From: CAYYFX01 sp964571855
Lineage (GTDB): Bacteria; ARS69
Assembly: GCA_964571855.1 (NCBI GenBank)
Contig: CAZNDO010000022.1
Coordinates: 1-61,002, forward strand
Length of the DNA stretch: 61,002 nt
Direction of reading: 5' to 3'
The notes below the pieces were generated by a model that saw only the letters and a program-made list of their open reading frames with translations, had not been told where the DNA came from and did no database searches. Numbering within the stretch: the first letter of the stretch is position 1; the number at the start of each line of letters is the position of its first letter. The translations under genes and the position numbers were made by a program. Of the stretch, positions 44,808 through 53,547 are shown in pieces.

Positions 44808-45640
44808 GCACCGACCTCCGGCGAACGGATCCCCGCGGGGTCCGCTCCCTTCGCAGAGTCCGACCGCGTCCCGGCGGGCGCGCGCGGCAGTTCGATGTCC
44901 GCCACGGTACCACCTCCGGTGCGGGGATTCAGCCCGATGTTCCCGCCGTGCTCGCGCAGGATGCCCCGCGCGACCGGGAGGCCGAGGCCGCGCTGGCCGG
45001 GGCGCCGGCTGAAGCGCGGCTCGAACACCCGGGCCGTGTCCGCCTCGGCGATGCCTTCGCCGCAGTCCTCCACGCGGACGCGGACGGGGCCGTGCGGGCC
45101 GGACTCCACTGCCACGTGGATCTCGCCCCCCCGAGGGGTGGCTTCCAGGGCGTTCAGGACGACGTTCAACACCGCCTGGCGCAGGTCGGACGGCCGCCCC
45201 TCCACGAGGACGGGCTCCTGGGGGAAGTGCCGGTGCAGGCGGACGCCGCGCAGGAGGACCTGCTGCCGCAGGAGGTCGAGGCCGCCGCGGAGCGACGCCG
45301 CCAAGTCGAAGACCTGCCGCGGCTCCTCCCCGGGGTCCGTGAGGGCAAGAAGCCCCGGGAGCCCCTCGGAGAGGCGACGCAGCTCGCGCCGCACCTCCTC
45401 CACGTTGTCCAGCAGCCGGCTGCGGTCCGCGGACTCCGGGAAGTCGTTCTGCGCCAGCGACCGGCCGAGCAGGTCCAGGACGAGGGTGGCCGTGTTGAGG
45501 GGAGCCTTCAGGTCATGGATGAGCGCCGCCTGGAGGATCCGCCGGAGCTTCGCGCGGTCCAGGCACCGGAGCTCGTGGTCCACGGACGGACCGCCATCCG
45601 CGGACGGGCTGCCATCGGGGGACGGGTTCATTCGGGTCAT
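44804..45640 (-). CDS. NtrB-like cytoplasmic histidine kinase
   Basis: 278 residues, no membrane segments and no recognised sensor domain before the kinase core. HisKA: AALIHDLKAPLNTATL with His42; N box LNVVLNALEATPRGG; G1 DCGEGI; G2 GQRGLGLPVARGILREHGG, with the Mg and ATP residues in place, so it should be active. It probably phosphorylates the NtrC-like protein encoded with a 4-bp overlap. Two ATGs (45640 and 45631) are possible. The lack of a sensor region suggests that it hears a soluble partner, conceivably the pseudo-kinase encoded at the other end of the operon. Confidence 0.88.
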   Translation of the reverse strand: MTRMNPSPDGSPSADGGPSVDHELRCLDRAKLRRILQAALIHDLKAPLNTATLVLDLLGRSLAQNDFPESADRSRLLDNVEEVRRELRRLSEGLPGLLALTDPGEEPRQVFDLAASLRGGLDLLRQQVLLRGVRLHRHFPQEPVLVEGRPSDLRQAVLNVVLNALEATPRGGEIHVAVESGPHGPVRVRVEDCGEGIAEADTARVFEPRFSRRPGQRGLGLPVARGILREHGGNIGLNPRTGGGTVADIELPRAPAGTRSDSAKGADPAGIRSPEVGA

Positions 45641-45825
45641 CCGTTCCGCGGCCCGGCGGGTTGCAGCCCGGCGTCCCGGGCCTCTGGCTGTGGGCCGCTC
45701 CCCGGGGACACTCCACAGGGCCCCGGGGTCACCCCGTTCCGTAGAAAGATCCACGCCAGAAACCGCGGCGTCCGCCCCATGCAGGGGATCGGTTTCTCGC
45801 GGTCTCCCGGCCCCCTCCCGATTTT

Positions 45826-45880
45826 GGACTCCCAGATCTGGAAATTTCTACCGCCGGCGCTTGAAAAATCTTCCATGAAG
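45826..45880. other. A/T-rich island with palindromes upstream of the kinase-regulator genes
   Basis: In the 473-bp gap between the kinase gene and the small membrane protein, this stretch is far less G/C-rich than its surroundings. It holds the perfect palindrome CCAGATCTGG (45832-45841), immediately followed by the overlapping GAAATTTC (45841-45848), then TTGAAA at 45861. It is probably the control region for one or both divergent genes. No clear -10 or sigma-54 site. I see nothing else in 45641-46113. Confidence 0.5.
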
Positions 45881-46113
45881 GGGCGATCCGGGTCCGTCCC
45901 CCGGACGGGATTCTCCGCGCTGCGTTAGCGCCGCGGGCCGGCTCCAGCAGGCGTTTCCGGATCGCCGAATCCCCAACCCGTGCCGGGGTGCGCAGTTCCG
46001 GCGCCCGAACCCATCCCGTGGCGGCATCGAGGGACGAAAGCAGCCGGGCGTGGTACGGCGGTTGCAGAGGGCTGAGGCAGACGTCCCTCCGATCCCCACC
46101 CACGGAGACTTCC

Positions 46114-46380
46114 ATGCGCCTCGGCTTCCGCTGGACCGAGTGGAGCACCCCGCCGGTCACCGCCACGATCATCGTGGTCAGTTGGGCGTTCACGTTCCTC
46201 CTGTTCGCCACGGTGGCCCGCGTCCTCGGCTTCGCCGGCGCCGCGTCCACCGCGTCCGCGCTCGCGAAGGGCTTCGCCGCGGGAGGCACGGCGCTCCTGG
46301 GCGTCGGGTTGCTGGCCAGCGTGATCGAGTCCCGGCGCCTCGCCGGGCGCCAGCCCGTGGAGCGGCCCGTCCACCGGTAG
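46114..46380 (+). CDS. Small two-helix membrane protein
   Basis: 88 residues, no family recognised. Short charged start, two hydrophobic segments (TATIIVVSWAFTFLLFATVA and AAGGTALLGVGLLASVI) joined by a small Ala-rich loop, and a basic tail (ESRRLAGRQPVERPVHR). GGAG lies eight bases before the ATG. It lies alone between the divergent kinase/regulator pair and the convergent hybrid kinase. Confidence 0.6.
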   Translation: MRLGFRWTEWSTPPVTATIIVVSWAFTFLLFATVARVLGFAGAASTASALAKGFAAGGTALLGVGLLASVIESRRLAGRQPVERPVHR

Positions 46381-46403
46381 CACCCGTCGGGCAAGACGGA
46401 GGG

Positions 46404-49400
46404 CTACGCGCACTCCGAGAGCAGCCTCTCCAGGACCTCGGTCTGAACCGGCTTCGTGAGGTGATGCGCGAAGCCGGCTTCGCGCGCCGCCCGGATCGTG
46501 TCCTCGTCCCCGTACCCGGTCAACGCGATCAGGCGGATGCCCTGCGTCGCGGGGTCCCGGCCGAGCCGTCGCGCCACCTCGAACCCGTCCATGCCCGGCA
46601 GGCCGATGTCGCAGATCAGCACGTCCGGCCGGAAGCGCTGGGCCGCCGCGATCCCTCCCGGTCCGTCGTAGGCCACCTCCACCTCGTTGCCGAACAGGCC
46701 GAGCAGACGCTTGAGCGCGTCCGCGGAGTCGCGGTGGTCGTCGATCACCAGGATCCGGCGGAACGACGCCACGGTCGGCGCGGCCGGCTTCACCGCGGGG
46801 GCCGCCGCGGCCTCGTGCAGCGGCAGCCGGATCCGGAACTCCGCGCCGAGGTCGCGCCCGCCGCTCCGCGCCACCACGCTGCCGCCCTGTGCCTCCACGA
46901 GGCCCTTCACGATGGGGAGCCCGAGCCCGAGCCCGCCGGTCATCCGGTCGCGCGCCAGCTCGGTCTGCACGAACGGCTCGAACACGCGCGCGAGGTCGTG
47001 CGGGTCGATGCCGCAGCCGGTGTCGGCCACCGTCACCGAGACCTCCCGCGCGGCCCGGTCCGTCTCCAGGGTGACGGTGACGCGGTCGCCCGCGTCGCAG
47101 AACTTGCGCGCGTTGGCCAGCAGGTTCGCCACCACCTGCCGCACGCGGTGCGGATCCGCCCAGACGGTCACGGGACCGGCGGGGATGCGGGACGTGAGCG
47201 TGAGGCCGGCGGCGTCGAAGCGCGCGCGCACCGACTCCACTGACTCGGACACGAGGTCCGCGAGGTCCACGGACTCGGGCCGCAGCGAGAGCTTCGCGCT
47301 GGAGAGCTGCGACACCTGCAGCAGGTCGTCGGCGAGGCGCGCCAGCTGGTCCACCTGCCGGTCGATGATGCGGCGCATGCGCAGCCCGTCCTCGTCGTCC
47401 ACCGCGCCCGCGTCCCGGCCGTTGCCCGGCACGGGAACGACCTTGCGCGTCCGTGGCGCAACGGAGAGGACCTGCAGCGCCGTGCGGATGGAGCCGAGCG
47501 GGTTGCGCAGCTCGTGCCCGAGCATGTGGATGAAGTTGTCCTTCGCCTCGTTCGTGGCCTGCGCGCGCGCGCTCGCCGAGCGCTCCGCCTCGTACAGGAT
47601 GGCGTTGTCCATCGCGATGGCCGCCTGCGCCGCGAGGCTCACCGCGATTTCCTGCTCGCGCTCGCCGAACACGCCCGGCGCGGGGTGCGCGAACTGCAGC
47701 GCGCCGCGGACGCGCCCCGACACGGACACCACGGGCACCGCGAGGTAGCTGGCGATCCAGTGGCCCTCGGGCAGGACCACGCCCGCGGTCGCGGCGCGCG
47801 CGGCGTCCCGTGCGTCCTCCAGCCGGATCGGGAGCGCGCGGTCGAAGCGCGGCGCGCCCAGCTCGTCCGCGGCGCGCACCGACCCGAGGACGGCCGCGTC
47901 CCCGGCCGCGGCGCGGCGCGGCTCCGACTCCCCGCCGGCCTGGCGCACGAAGTAGAGCAGGCAGCCGTAGCGCGCGCCGGTGAGTTCGGTCGCCGCGTCG
48001 GTCACGGCCTGCACCACCTTCTCCAGATCCAGCTCCGCGGAGACGAGCCGGCCCAGCGTCTGCGTGCGGCGCAGAACGGCCTCGGTGCGTCGGCGCTCCG
48101 TCACCTCGGTCTGCAGGTGCGTCATGGACTGCTCCAGCTCGCGCGTGCGGTCCTTCACGGCCTCGCCCAGGGAGCGCGCCCGGAGGGCGGCCATGTCCCC
48201 GAACCGCACGGTCAGCGTGAGCAGCAGCGCGATGAGCAGGCTGGAGCCGAGCGCGAGCGTGGGCAGCGGCGTGGCCAGGGCCTCCTTCGTCTCGCGCCGC
48301 GGCGCGACCGACAGGTCCCACGGCACGGCCCCCGGCATGCGCAGCGGGAGCCGGCGCGCCCAGCGCGCGCTGTCCTCGGACTCGAGGTCGCCGTCGCGGA
48401 ACACCTCGCGCCCGTCGCACCGCACCACGATGGCATACCCCGCGTTCAAGTGCCGGGAGAGCCCGGTGAGCGCAGGCTCCGCCGAGAACACGCCCGCGAG
48501 GTAGGCCTCCGGCTGCCCCTCGCCGGTGAACGGCACGATCACGCGGAACCCGCGCGCGCCGCCCACGAACTCGTAGGGCCCCGACACCACCGGCTGCCCG
48601 GAGTTGCGCGCGGCTTCCAGGGCCTCCAGCCGGGTGGCCTCGTTCGCGGCGCCCGCGGCCATCACCGCGGCGTCCGGCCGCGCCGCCACCACGCGCGGGA
48701 CGAACGCCGCGTCGATCCACTCGATCGTCTCGAAGCCGCGGAACACGCCCACGGTGAGACGCGCGTCGCGTTGCCAGTCCTCCGGCGTCTGCCAGCCCAC
48801 GGCGAGACCGTGCTCGGCGAGCCGCGTGAGCGCCAGCACGATGGACTCCGTGCGCATCTCGAGGTCGTTGCGCAGCCCGAGCGCGGCGGCGTCCACCATC
48901 CCGCGGATCGTGTCCCGCTCCTGGCTGCGCAGCGCGGTCCAGAAGAGCAGGCCGGCGGCGGCCGCGGTCATGCCGATGAGCACGGGACGCCACCAGGACC
49001 GTTCCTCGCGGATCTCGCGCTCCCGCTGGAACGCGAGCAGCACGAGCCCGGAACCCAGGATGGCGAAGCCCAGCGCGGTGTGCGCGGACATCCGGGCATG
49101 GCCGCCCCAGCCGATCGCATTGTCCACGTCCACGGCGTACCCCAGCATCGCCACCGCGCCGAGCGCCAGCACGCCCACGCCGAGCGTTGCGCCCAGGTAC
49201 ACCGACCGCTGCACGAGGAGCAGCGCGAGGGCCGCGAGCAGGAAGGCGATCGCGGCGTTCGGCCCGAACGGCGTGCGCGGATCGACGAGCGGGGCCGGCG
49301 TTCCGGGGAAGGTCGGGACGTCGGTCAGCGCGGCGTCCTCCACCGGCTCCTGCAGCACCATGGCCGGCGTGGGTTCCGCCGGCACGCCGGCGGACGGTCC

Positions 49401-49700
49401 GGGCCCCCAGTCCACCTGGAAGTACAGCGGCAACGCGGCGGCGGAGATGCCCACCACGCAGAGCGCGGCCACCCGCGCGGTCCGCCGCAACCCCTGGCGG
49501 ACGGCGATGAGCCCGATCCCGCACAGGACGAAGCCGAACGCGGCCAGCGGGCGCATCGGCGGGAGCCACGGCCGGATCTTCACGATGGCCGTGGCGTGCG
49601 TGGCCCAGCCCACCAGCACGATGGCGCCGAGCAGGGTCACCAGGATCCCCGCGATCAGGGGCGCGGCCTGCAGGATCAGCCGGGCGATGGTGAGGGCCAC
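46404..49700 (-). CDS. Membrane-bound hybrid histidine kinase (CHASE-like, GAF, HisKA, HATPase, receiver)
   Basis: 1098 residues. About seven N-terminal membrane helices, a periplasmic CHASE-like domain (from SQERDTIRGMVDAAALGL to RWARRLPLRMPG), one more helix (LALGSSLLIALLLTLTV), a coiled coil, GAF (GRLVSAELDLEKVVQAV to AAIAMDNAILYEAER), HisKA with intact FIHMLGHELRNPLGS, HATPase (NLLANARKF, DTGCGID, GGLGLGLPIVKGLVE), and a C-terminal receiver (ILVIDDHRDSADALKRL, LICDIGLPGMDG, LTKPVQ). All phosphotransfer residues are present. The GTG start has AGGAG six bases upstream. No cognate output regulator is adjacent. CHASE domains bind small extracellular ligands; this one is unknown. Confidence 0.9.
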   Translation of the reverse strand: MALTIARLILQAAPLIAGILVTLLGAIVLVGWATHATAIVKIRPWLPPMRPLAAFGFVLCGIGLIAVRQGLRRTARVAALCVVGISAAALPLYFQVDWGPGPSAGVPAEPTPAMVLQEPVEDAALTDVPTFPGTPAPLVDPRTPFGPNAAIAFLLAALALLLVQRSVYLGATLGVGVLALGAVAMLGYAVDVDNAIGWGGHARMSAHTALGFAILGSGLVLLAFQREREIREERSWWRPVLIGMTAAAAGLLFWTALRSQERDTIRGMVDAAALGLRNDLEMRTESIVLALTRLAEHGLAVGWQTPEDWQRDARLTVGVFRGFETIEWIDAAFVPRVVAARPDAAVMAAGAANEATRLEALEAARNSGQPVVSGPYEFVGGARGFRVIVPFTGEGQPEAYLAGVFSAEPALTGLSRHLNAGYAIVVRCDGREVFRDGDLESEDSARWARRLPLRMPGAVPWDLSVAPRRETKEALATPLPTLALGSSLLIALLLTLTVRFGDMAALRARSLGEAVKDRTRELEQSMTHLQTEVTERRRTEAVLRRTQTLGRLVSAELDLEKVVQAVTDAATELTGARYGCLLYFVRQAGGESEPRRAAAGDAAVLGSVRAADELGAPRFDRALPIRLEDARDAARAATAGVVLPEGHWIASYLAVPVVSVSGRVRGALQFAHPAPGVFGEREQEIAVSLAAQAAIAMDNAILYEAERSASARAQATNEAKDNFIHMLGHELRNPLGSIRTALQVLSVAPRTRKVVPVPGNGRDAGAVDDEDGLRMRRIIDRQVDQLARLADDLLQVSQLSSAKLSLRPESVDLADLVSESVESVRARFDAAGLTLTSRIPAGPVTVWADPHRVRQVVANLLANARKFCDAGDRVTVTLETDRAAREVSVTVADTGCGIDPHDLARVFEPFVQTELARDRMTGGLGLGLPIVKGLVEAQGGSVVARSGGRDLGAEFRIRLPLHEAAAAPAVKPAAPTVASFRRILVIDDHRDSADALKRLLGLFGNEVEVAYDGPGGIAAAQRFRPDVLICDIGLPGMDGFEVARRLGRDPATQGIRLIALTGYGDEDTIRAAREAGFAHHLTKPVQTEVLERLLSECA

Positions 49701-49844
49701 CCGCGACTCCTGGGATGGGGGATCGCCGGCCGGGGGGCCGGCACGGCGGGACTGGCCCGATGATACGCCCGCAGCCTTCCCCCGCAAGCCGCCCCGCGGG
49801 CATCCCCGCGGGATTTGGGATCCCCCGACCCGCGCGCGCGGGGC

Positions 49845-49850
49845 TACCTT
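49845..49850 (+). promoter_or_regulatory. Possible -10 of a leaderless transcript
   Basis: TACCTT ends six bases before the ATG of the phosphodiesterase-EEP gene, which has no ribosome-binding site; initiation would fall on the start codon itself. Confidence 0.35.
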
Positions 49851-49856
49851 GGCGAC

Positions 49857-52313
49857 ATGATCGACCGCTTCGAGATCCTGGCCGCCCGCCTCCGCCGCCT
49901 CCTGAGCCGCAACCGGTGGAGCGCGCACCTCCTCGGCGTGCCCCCGGTGGAGAGCCACGCGGACGAGCCCGGTCTCGTGATGATCCAGGTGGACGGCCTC
50001 GGCCGGGCCGTGCTGGACCGCGCCCTGCGCGAGGGCCGCATGCCCTTCCTGCGGCACCTCGTGGAGGACGAGGGTCACGTCATCCACGACATCTACGCCG
50101 GGGTCCCGAGCAACACGCCGGCGTTCCAGGCGGAGCTCTTCTACGGGGTCCGGGGAGCCGTCCCGGGGTTCGGGTTCATCGACCGCGAGCTCGGGCGGGA
50201 GGTGGCCATGACGCACCAACCGGCCGCGGCCGCGGTGGAGGCGCGACTGGCCGCGCGCGGCACGGGGCTGCTGGCGAACGGGTCGTCCTGGTCGAACATC
50301 TACACCGGCGGTGCGGCGGAAGCGCACTTCTGCATCGCCACCGCCGGGCTGGACCGGTTCCTGCGCGCGCTGCACCCGCTCCGGCTCGCCGGCCTGGTGG
50401 CGTCGCACTTCTGGAGCGTCGTGCGCGTGCTGGCGAACCTCGCGGCCGAGACGGTGCTGGCGCTGTGGGACTTCGCGCGCGGCGCCATCGCCGGGAGGAA
50501 CCTGCGTGCCGAGCTGCGCTTCGTTCCCGAGCGAGTCGTCGTCTCCGCGGTCCTGCGCGAGATCGTGACCGCGGGCGCGTGCGTGGACGCCGAGCGCGGG
50601 GTGCCGATCGTGCACCTGAACCTGCTGGGCTACGACGAGCACGCGCACCGGCGCGGACCGGACTCGCGCTTCGCGCTCTGGGCGCTGCGCGGCATCGACC
50701 GGACGATCCGTCGCATCTGGCTCGCCGCGCATCGCTCGCGCAACCGCGACTACCAGGTCTGGATCTACTCCGACCACGGGCAGGAGCGCGTGCGTCCGTG
50801 GTCCGTGGCGCACGGCGAGGATGCCGGGGAAGCGGTGCGGCGGGTCTTCGCGGAGGTCCGCCGCGGCGAGGGGGAGGAGCCGGTCGCGCCCGGTCCGCCC
50901 GCCGCCGCGCCGCCCCGGCGCGCGCGCCCCACGCCGCTCGGCGGGCGCACCGGGCGCCCCGGCGCCGTACGCGAGGAGCTGCCGTCCTGGTGGGCGCCCG
51001 GACGGACGCCCGCGGGCGCGGAGCCGCCGCCCCGGCCCGCGCCGCGGGACGACTTCCACGTCCTGCACCGGGGCCCGATCGGCTTCGCATACTTGCCGTC
51101 GTCGTTCGATCGCGAGCGGCTGCCCGCGCTCGCGGCGGCCGTCGCGCGGCGCGGCGGCATCCCGATGGTGCTCGTGGCCGAGGGCCGCGGCCGGGTGTGC
51201 GCGTACACCGCGGACGGCCGCGAACTGCGACTGCCGGGGGACGAGGACGCGGTGTTCGGTCCGGGCCACCCGTACCGGACGTGGGCCCTGGAGGACACGC
51301 TCCGCATGGTGGCGCATCCCGATGCCGGCGAGCTGGTTCTCTGGAGCTGGAGCCCCGAGGGTCCGTGGTCCTTCAAGCTGGAGAACGGGGCGCACGGCGG
51401 GCCGGGGGCGCGCGAGACCGGGGCGATGCTCGTGGTGCCGCCGGAGACCGCGGCGCACGTGCCGTCGGGCGCCCTGCGCGCGGTGGACCTGCGGGACCTG
51501 GCGTTCGGTGCGCTGGACCCGCACCGCTCGCGCCTGCCGGCCTCGCGCGCGAGCGCCGGCTCCGCCAGCCGCGAGGCGCTGCGGCTCATGACCTACAACG
51601 TGCACGCGTGCCGCGGCATGGACGGCCGCTTCTCCGTGGAGCGCATCGCGCGCGTGATCGCGCGGGCGCGACCCGACGTGGTGTGCCTGCAGGAGCTGGA
51701 CCAGGAGCGTCGCCGCTCCGGGCACGTGGACCAGGTGCACGAGATCGCGGGCCGGCTCGCGAAGTCCTACCGGTTCCACGCCGTGTCCGAAGCGGACGAC
51801 GGACGCTTCGGGAATGCCGTGCTCTCCTCGCGGCCGCTGCGGCTCGTGGAGCACGGCGCGCTGCCCGCGCTGGGGACGCGGCTGCGGTTGGAGCCCCGCG
51901 GCGTGCTCTGGGTGGAGGTGGAGGTGGGGGACGTGCGTCTCCAGGTGCTGAACACGCACCTCAGCATCCTGGACCGCGAGCGGAGGATCCAGGTGGAGGG
52001 CCTGGTGGAGTGGGTGGGTCGCGCGCGGAGCGCGGGGCCGCTGGTGCTCGTGGGGGACATGAACGCCACGCGGGATTCCTCGGTCGGGCGGCGGCTCGCG
52101 TCCGTGCTCGGGGACGTCGTGGAGCCGCACGCGCTCGCGCGCACCGTCCGGACGTGGAGCGGCCGCCTTCCGCTGCTCCGCATCGACCACGTGTTCGCCA
52201 CGCCGGACGTGCGGGCGCGGCACGTGACCATCCCGCGGCGCCGGCTCGAGCGCGCCGCGTCCGACCACCTGCCGGTGGTCGTGGATCTGGAGATCGCGAA
52301 CGGCGCCGGGTGA
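49857..52313 (+). CDS. Alkaline-phosphatase-fold phosphodiesterase fused to EEP domain
   Basis: 818 residues. Residues 1-430 form a type I phosphodiesterase/nucleotide pyrophosphatase-like domain: metal ligands in VMIQVDGLGRAVLD, nucleophile Thr in GVPSNTPAFQAE, LNLLGYDEHAHRRGPDS, YSDHGQERV. A Pro-rich linker lies about residues 330-400. Residues 575-818 form a complete EEP domain: MTYNVHACRGMDG, VVCLQELDQE, LNTHLSILDRE, VGDMNATRDS, LRIDHVFATPD, ASDHLPVVVDL. There is no signal peptide. Two phosphodiester-cleaving domains in one chain suggest sequential processing of a lipid or nucleotide. The ATG lacks a Shine-Dalgarno site, hinting at a leaderless message. Confidence 0.85.
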   Translation: MIDRFEILAARLRRLLSRNRWSAHLLGVPPVESHADEPGLVMIQVDGLGRAVLDRALREGRMPFLRHLVEDEGHVIHDIYAGVPSNTPAFQAELFYGVRGAVPGFGFIDRELGREVAMTHQPAAAAVEARLAARGTGLLANGSSWSNIYTGGAAEAHFCIATAGLDRFLRALHPLRLAGLVASHFWSVVRVLANLAAETVLALWDFARGAIAGRNLRAELRFVPERVVVSAVLREIVTAGACVDAERGVPIVHLNLLGYDEHAHRRGPDSRFALWALRGIDRTIRRIWLAAHRSRNRDYQVWIYSDHGQERVRPWSVAHGEDAGEAVRRVFAEVRRGEGEEPVAPGPPAAAPPRRARPTPLGGRTGRPGAVREELPSWWAPGRTPAGAEPPPRPAPRDDFHVLHRGPIGFAYLPSSFDRERLPALAAAVARRGGIPMVLVAEGRGRVCAYTADGRELRLPGDEDAVFGPGHPYRTWALEDTLRMVAHPDAGELVLWSWSPEGPWSFKLENGAHGGPGARETGAMLVVPPETAAHVPSGALRAVDLRDLAFGALDPHRSRLPASRASAGSASREALRLMTYNVHACRGMDGRFSVERIARVIARARPDVVCLQELDQERRRSGHVDQVHEIAGRLAKSYRFHAVSEADDGRFGNAVLSSRPLRLVEHGALPALGTRLRLEPRGVLWVEVEVGDVRLQVLNTHLSILDRERRIQVEGLVEWVGRARSAGPLVLVGDMNATRDSSVGRRLASVLGDVVEPHALARTVRTWSGRLPLLRIDHVFATPDVRARHVTIPRRRLERAASDHLPVVVDLEIANGAG

Positions 52314-52368
52314 GCGCGGGCGGGCCCGCGGAGTGGCGGGAAGGCACGATGTCGGGGAAGATGTCCCC

Positions 52369-53433
52369 ATGCACTCTCCCGCCTCCCGGCGCGCCGCGGG
52401 CTCCAGAGGTCCGCGCCGCGCTCTGCTCCTGCTCGTCCCCGCGGCGCTCTCCGCCTGTGCTGCGGCCGGCGGCGGGACCACGCTCCCCTGGACCTACGGC
52501 GCGGCGCTCGGCGCGCCGGCCGACGTGGAGTCCACCCTGGCCGCGGTGGAGGTGGAGTGGGCAACGGCCGGCGCCGGGGAGCGCGCCGCCCTGGCTTCCG
52601 CGGGGGAGGAGGCCGCCCGCCGGCGCGGGTATCGCGTCGGCGAGGAGCAGGCGTCGTCGCGCTGGCGCGTGACCTGCCGGGCCGGCGGCGGTCCGGCCGC
52701 CGCGGGGGACGCGCCGCTGGCCGCGGACGGCTACCCGGCGGCGCTCGCGGATCGCGTGCGCCGCGCCTCGGCGCGCGCGGTGCCGCCCACGCGGGCTACC
52801 GTGGAGCTTGCCCTCCTGAAGTTCGGCGCGCCGGTCTGGACCGGCACCGCGCGCTACGACCCGGATCCGGAGCAGCCGGCCGGCGGCGCGGCCGCGGCCC
52901 TGCGCCTCCTTGCCGCGCAGCTCCCGCGCTTCGACGCCGGACCCGCGCCGGCGCGTCGCGTGGCGGCGGACAGCGTGGTGTCCTTCTACCGGGATGCGCT
53001 GGAGGGGCGCACGTTCGCGTGCCCCGCGGCGCCCTACCCGGTCCGGTTCCCGGACCTGCAGCGCGCGTACCTGCGGGGCGGGCGCGCGCCGGGGTGGGAG
53101 GACATGATCAACGCGCAGTCGCACGACGACGCGACCCTCCTCCCCTCCGTCCTGGATCTCGTGCTCTGGGCGGACATCGCGCTGCCGCGCTCCATCCCGG
53201 GTTACCGCGATCCGGCGGGCGCGGACCTGTGGCGCGAGGTGACGCTCTTCGCCGACCTCGCGGATGCCGACGGCACGGTCGTTCCGCTCGAGGTCACCCT
53301 CGAGGGGGATACCCGCGGCTACGAGGTCCGGGAGTCCCGCGTGCTGGACGCGGCCGCCGCCCGCGCGCGCCGCGCGGAGCTCCTCCGCTTCGCCGGGGAT
53401 CTGGAGCAGTGGATCCGCCGGTCCGGCCGCTGA
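52369..53433 (+). CDS. Lipoprotein of unknown function
   Basis: 354 residues. Basic start, hydrophobic run and lipobox ALSAC. The mature protein has an N-terminal alpha/beta part (ADVESTLAAVEVEWATAGAG, RWRVTCRAGG) and a C-terminal part with SVVSFYRDALEGRTF, PYPVRFPDLQRAYLRGG and DMINAQSHDDATLLPSVLDLVLWADI. I do not recognise a family. It starts 55 bp after the phosphodiesterase-EEP gene and may share its transcript. No catalytic motif is evident. Confidence 0.65.
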   Translation: MHSPASRRAAGSRGPRRALLLLVPAALSACAAAGGGTTLPWTYGAALGAPADVESTLAAVEVEWATAGAGERAALASAGEEAARRRGYRVGEEQASSRWRVTCRAGGGPAAAGDAPLAADGYPAALADRVRRASARAVPPTRATVELALLKFGAPVWTGTARYDPDPEQPAGGAAAALRLLAAQLPRFDAGPAPARRVAADSVVSFYRDALEGRTFACPAAPYPVRFPDLQRAYLRGGRAPGWEDMINAQSHDDATLLPSVLDLVLWADIALPRSIPGYRDPAGADLWREVTLFADLADADGTVVPLEVTLEGDTRGYEVRESRVLDAAAARARRAELLRFAGDLEQWIRRSGR

Positions 53434-53441
53434 CATTCCGG

Positions 53442-53470
53442 TTGAACCGGCCCCGGTTCCGGACTTACAT
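53442..53470 (+). promoter_or_regulatory. Candidate promoter with palindrome over the -35
   Basis: TTGAAC (53442-53447), 17 bp, TTACAT (53465-53470). The -35 is embedded in the perfect palindrome CCGGTT-G-AACCGG (53438-53450), and CCGGTT recurs at 53454-53459. A repressor or activator site is likely. Confidence 0.5.
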
Positions 53471-53547
53471 TCACCCGTGCTGCTCCTCCCCGGGACACCG
53501 GCCCGCGTTGCGCGCCGGTTGCGTGGACCCTCATCCCCGGAGGAGAA

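Noticed and set aside
46404..52481. A 2025-codon continuous minus-strand frame
   Set aside because: Only the part from 49700 down is a real gene. The rest is antisense to the phosphodiesterase-EEP and lipoprotein genes and is Arg/His/Gly/Val-rich, an artefact of high G+C.
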